From the NCBI RefSeq assembly GCF_000685095.1, contig NZ_BAYE01000004.1:248001-312000 (forward strand): a stretch of DNA of 64,000 nt, given 5' to 3'. Numbering within the stretch: position 1 is the first letter of the stretch; each line of letters opens with the position of its first letter. Positions 63,611 to 64,000 of this stretch are shown here, piece after piece. The DNA comes from Paraburkholderia caledonica NBRC 102488. GTDB taxonomy: Bacteria > Pseudomonadota > Gammaproteobacteria > Burkholderiales > Burkholderiaceae. Under the pieces are notes generated by a model. That model was not told where the DNA came from. It was given only the letters and a program-made list of their open reading frames with translations, and did not search any database. The position numbers were made by a program, and so were the translations under genes.

Positions 63611-64000
63611 ATGCAACTCAATCCCTCTGAGATCAGCGAGCTGATCAAGAGCCGGATCCAGGGCCTTGAAGCGAGCGCAGACGTTCGCAACCAGGGCACC
63701 GTGATCTCCGTGACCGACGGTATCGTGCGTATTCACGGCCTGTCGGAAGTGATGCAGGGCGAAATGCTCGAATTCCCGGGCAACACCTTCGGTCTCGCTC
63801 TGAACCTCGAGCGCGACTCGGTCGGCGCCGTGATTCTGGGTGAGTACGAGCACATTTCGGAAGGCGACATCGTCAAGACGACGGGCCGCATTCTGGAAGT
63901 GCCGGTTGGCCCGGAACTGCTCGGCCGCGTGGTCGATACACTGGGTAACCCGATCGACGGCAAGGGCCCGATCAACGCGAAGAAGACCGACGCCATCGAA
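63611..64000 (+). CDS. atpA: ATP synthase F1 subunit alpha, N-terminal part
   Basis: The first 130 codons, cut by the window edge. It begins [20 protein letters not shown], with [20 protein letters not shown] and [20 protein letters not shown], the alpha beta-barrel and start of the nucleotide domain. AGGAGCG lies before the ATG. Confidence 0.97.
   Translation, partial: MQLNPSEISELIKSRIQGLEASADVRNQGTVISVTDGIVRIHGLSEVMQGEMLEFPGNTFGLALNLERDSVGAVILGEYEHISEGDIVKTTGRILEVPVGPELLGRVVDTLGNPIDGKGPINAKKTDAIE

Overview
The window is high-GC DNA from a betaproteobacterium of the Burkholderia/Paraburkholderia group, most likely the main chromosome. The evidence is the complete gsp type II secretion cluster with gspC on the opposite strand, the mnmG-rsmG-parA-parB-atpIBEFHA order, a DUF3717 protein, and the Burkholderia-type AtpB and SET-domain proteins. 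No tRNA, rRNA, CRISPR array or insertion sequence was seen.

Left arm (0-27 kb): a partial VOC-family gene; a candidate short RNA carrying two anti-Shine-Dalgarno motifs; ada-alkA (alkylation repair); gshA; a lipoprotein; a MarR-controlled EmrB-type drug exporter with an outer-membrane factor but no adjacent HlyD/EmrA adaptor; gspN-M-L-K-J-I-H-G, gspC (opposite strand) and gspF-E-D; a lytic transglycosylase; a His-rich CobW GTPase; hupB; and mnmC.

Centre (27.2-31 kb): two AT-richer intergenic blocks flank a cation:proton antiporter gene and a YbdK-type carboxylate-amine ligase gene. Each block carries the same roughly 50-bp module in opposite orientation: a DnaA box, a 13-nt spacer, CTTGTTAACT, and a CTA-rich tract running into TACGTAT. 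Each also has extra DnaA boxes and repeated GTAAAC words. I read this as a candidate bipartite replication origin. It fits the strand bias of the genes (mostly + to the right) and the parAB/parS locus about 25 kb away.

Right arm (31-64 kb): a Cys-rich MarR regulator, a class I amidotransferase, an old yellow enzyme, a SET-domain protein with a lysine tail, a TctD/TctE-like two-component system, DUF3717, Lrp and CYTH proteins. Next comes a LysR-controlled unit (mmsA, a GMC dehydrogenase and a five-gene branched-chain-type ABC importer) that looks like a 3-hydroxypropionate-type catabolic and uptake cluster. Its LivF has Arg in place of the Walker A Lys. A second liv system follows, with duplicated binding proteins and a permease-ATPase fusion. 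It ends at a terminator-like palindrome that is also a perfect parS site. Then come mnmG (with a second parS inside the coding sequence), rsmG, parA, parB and the start of the atp operon, cut off within atpA.
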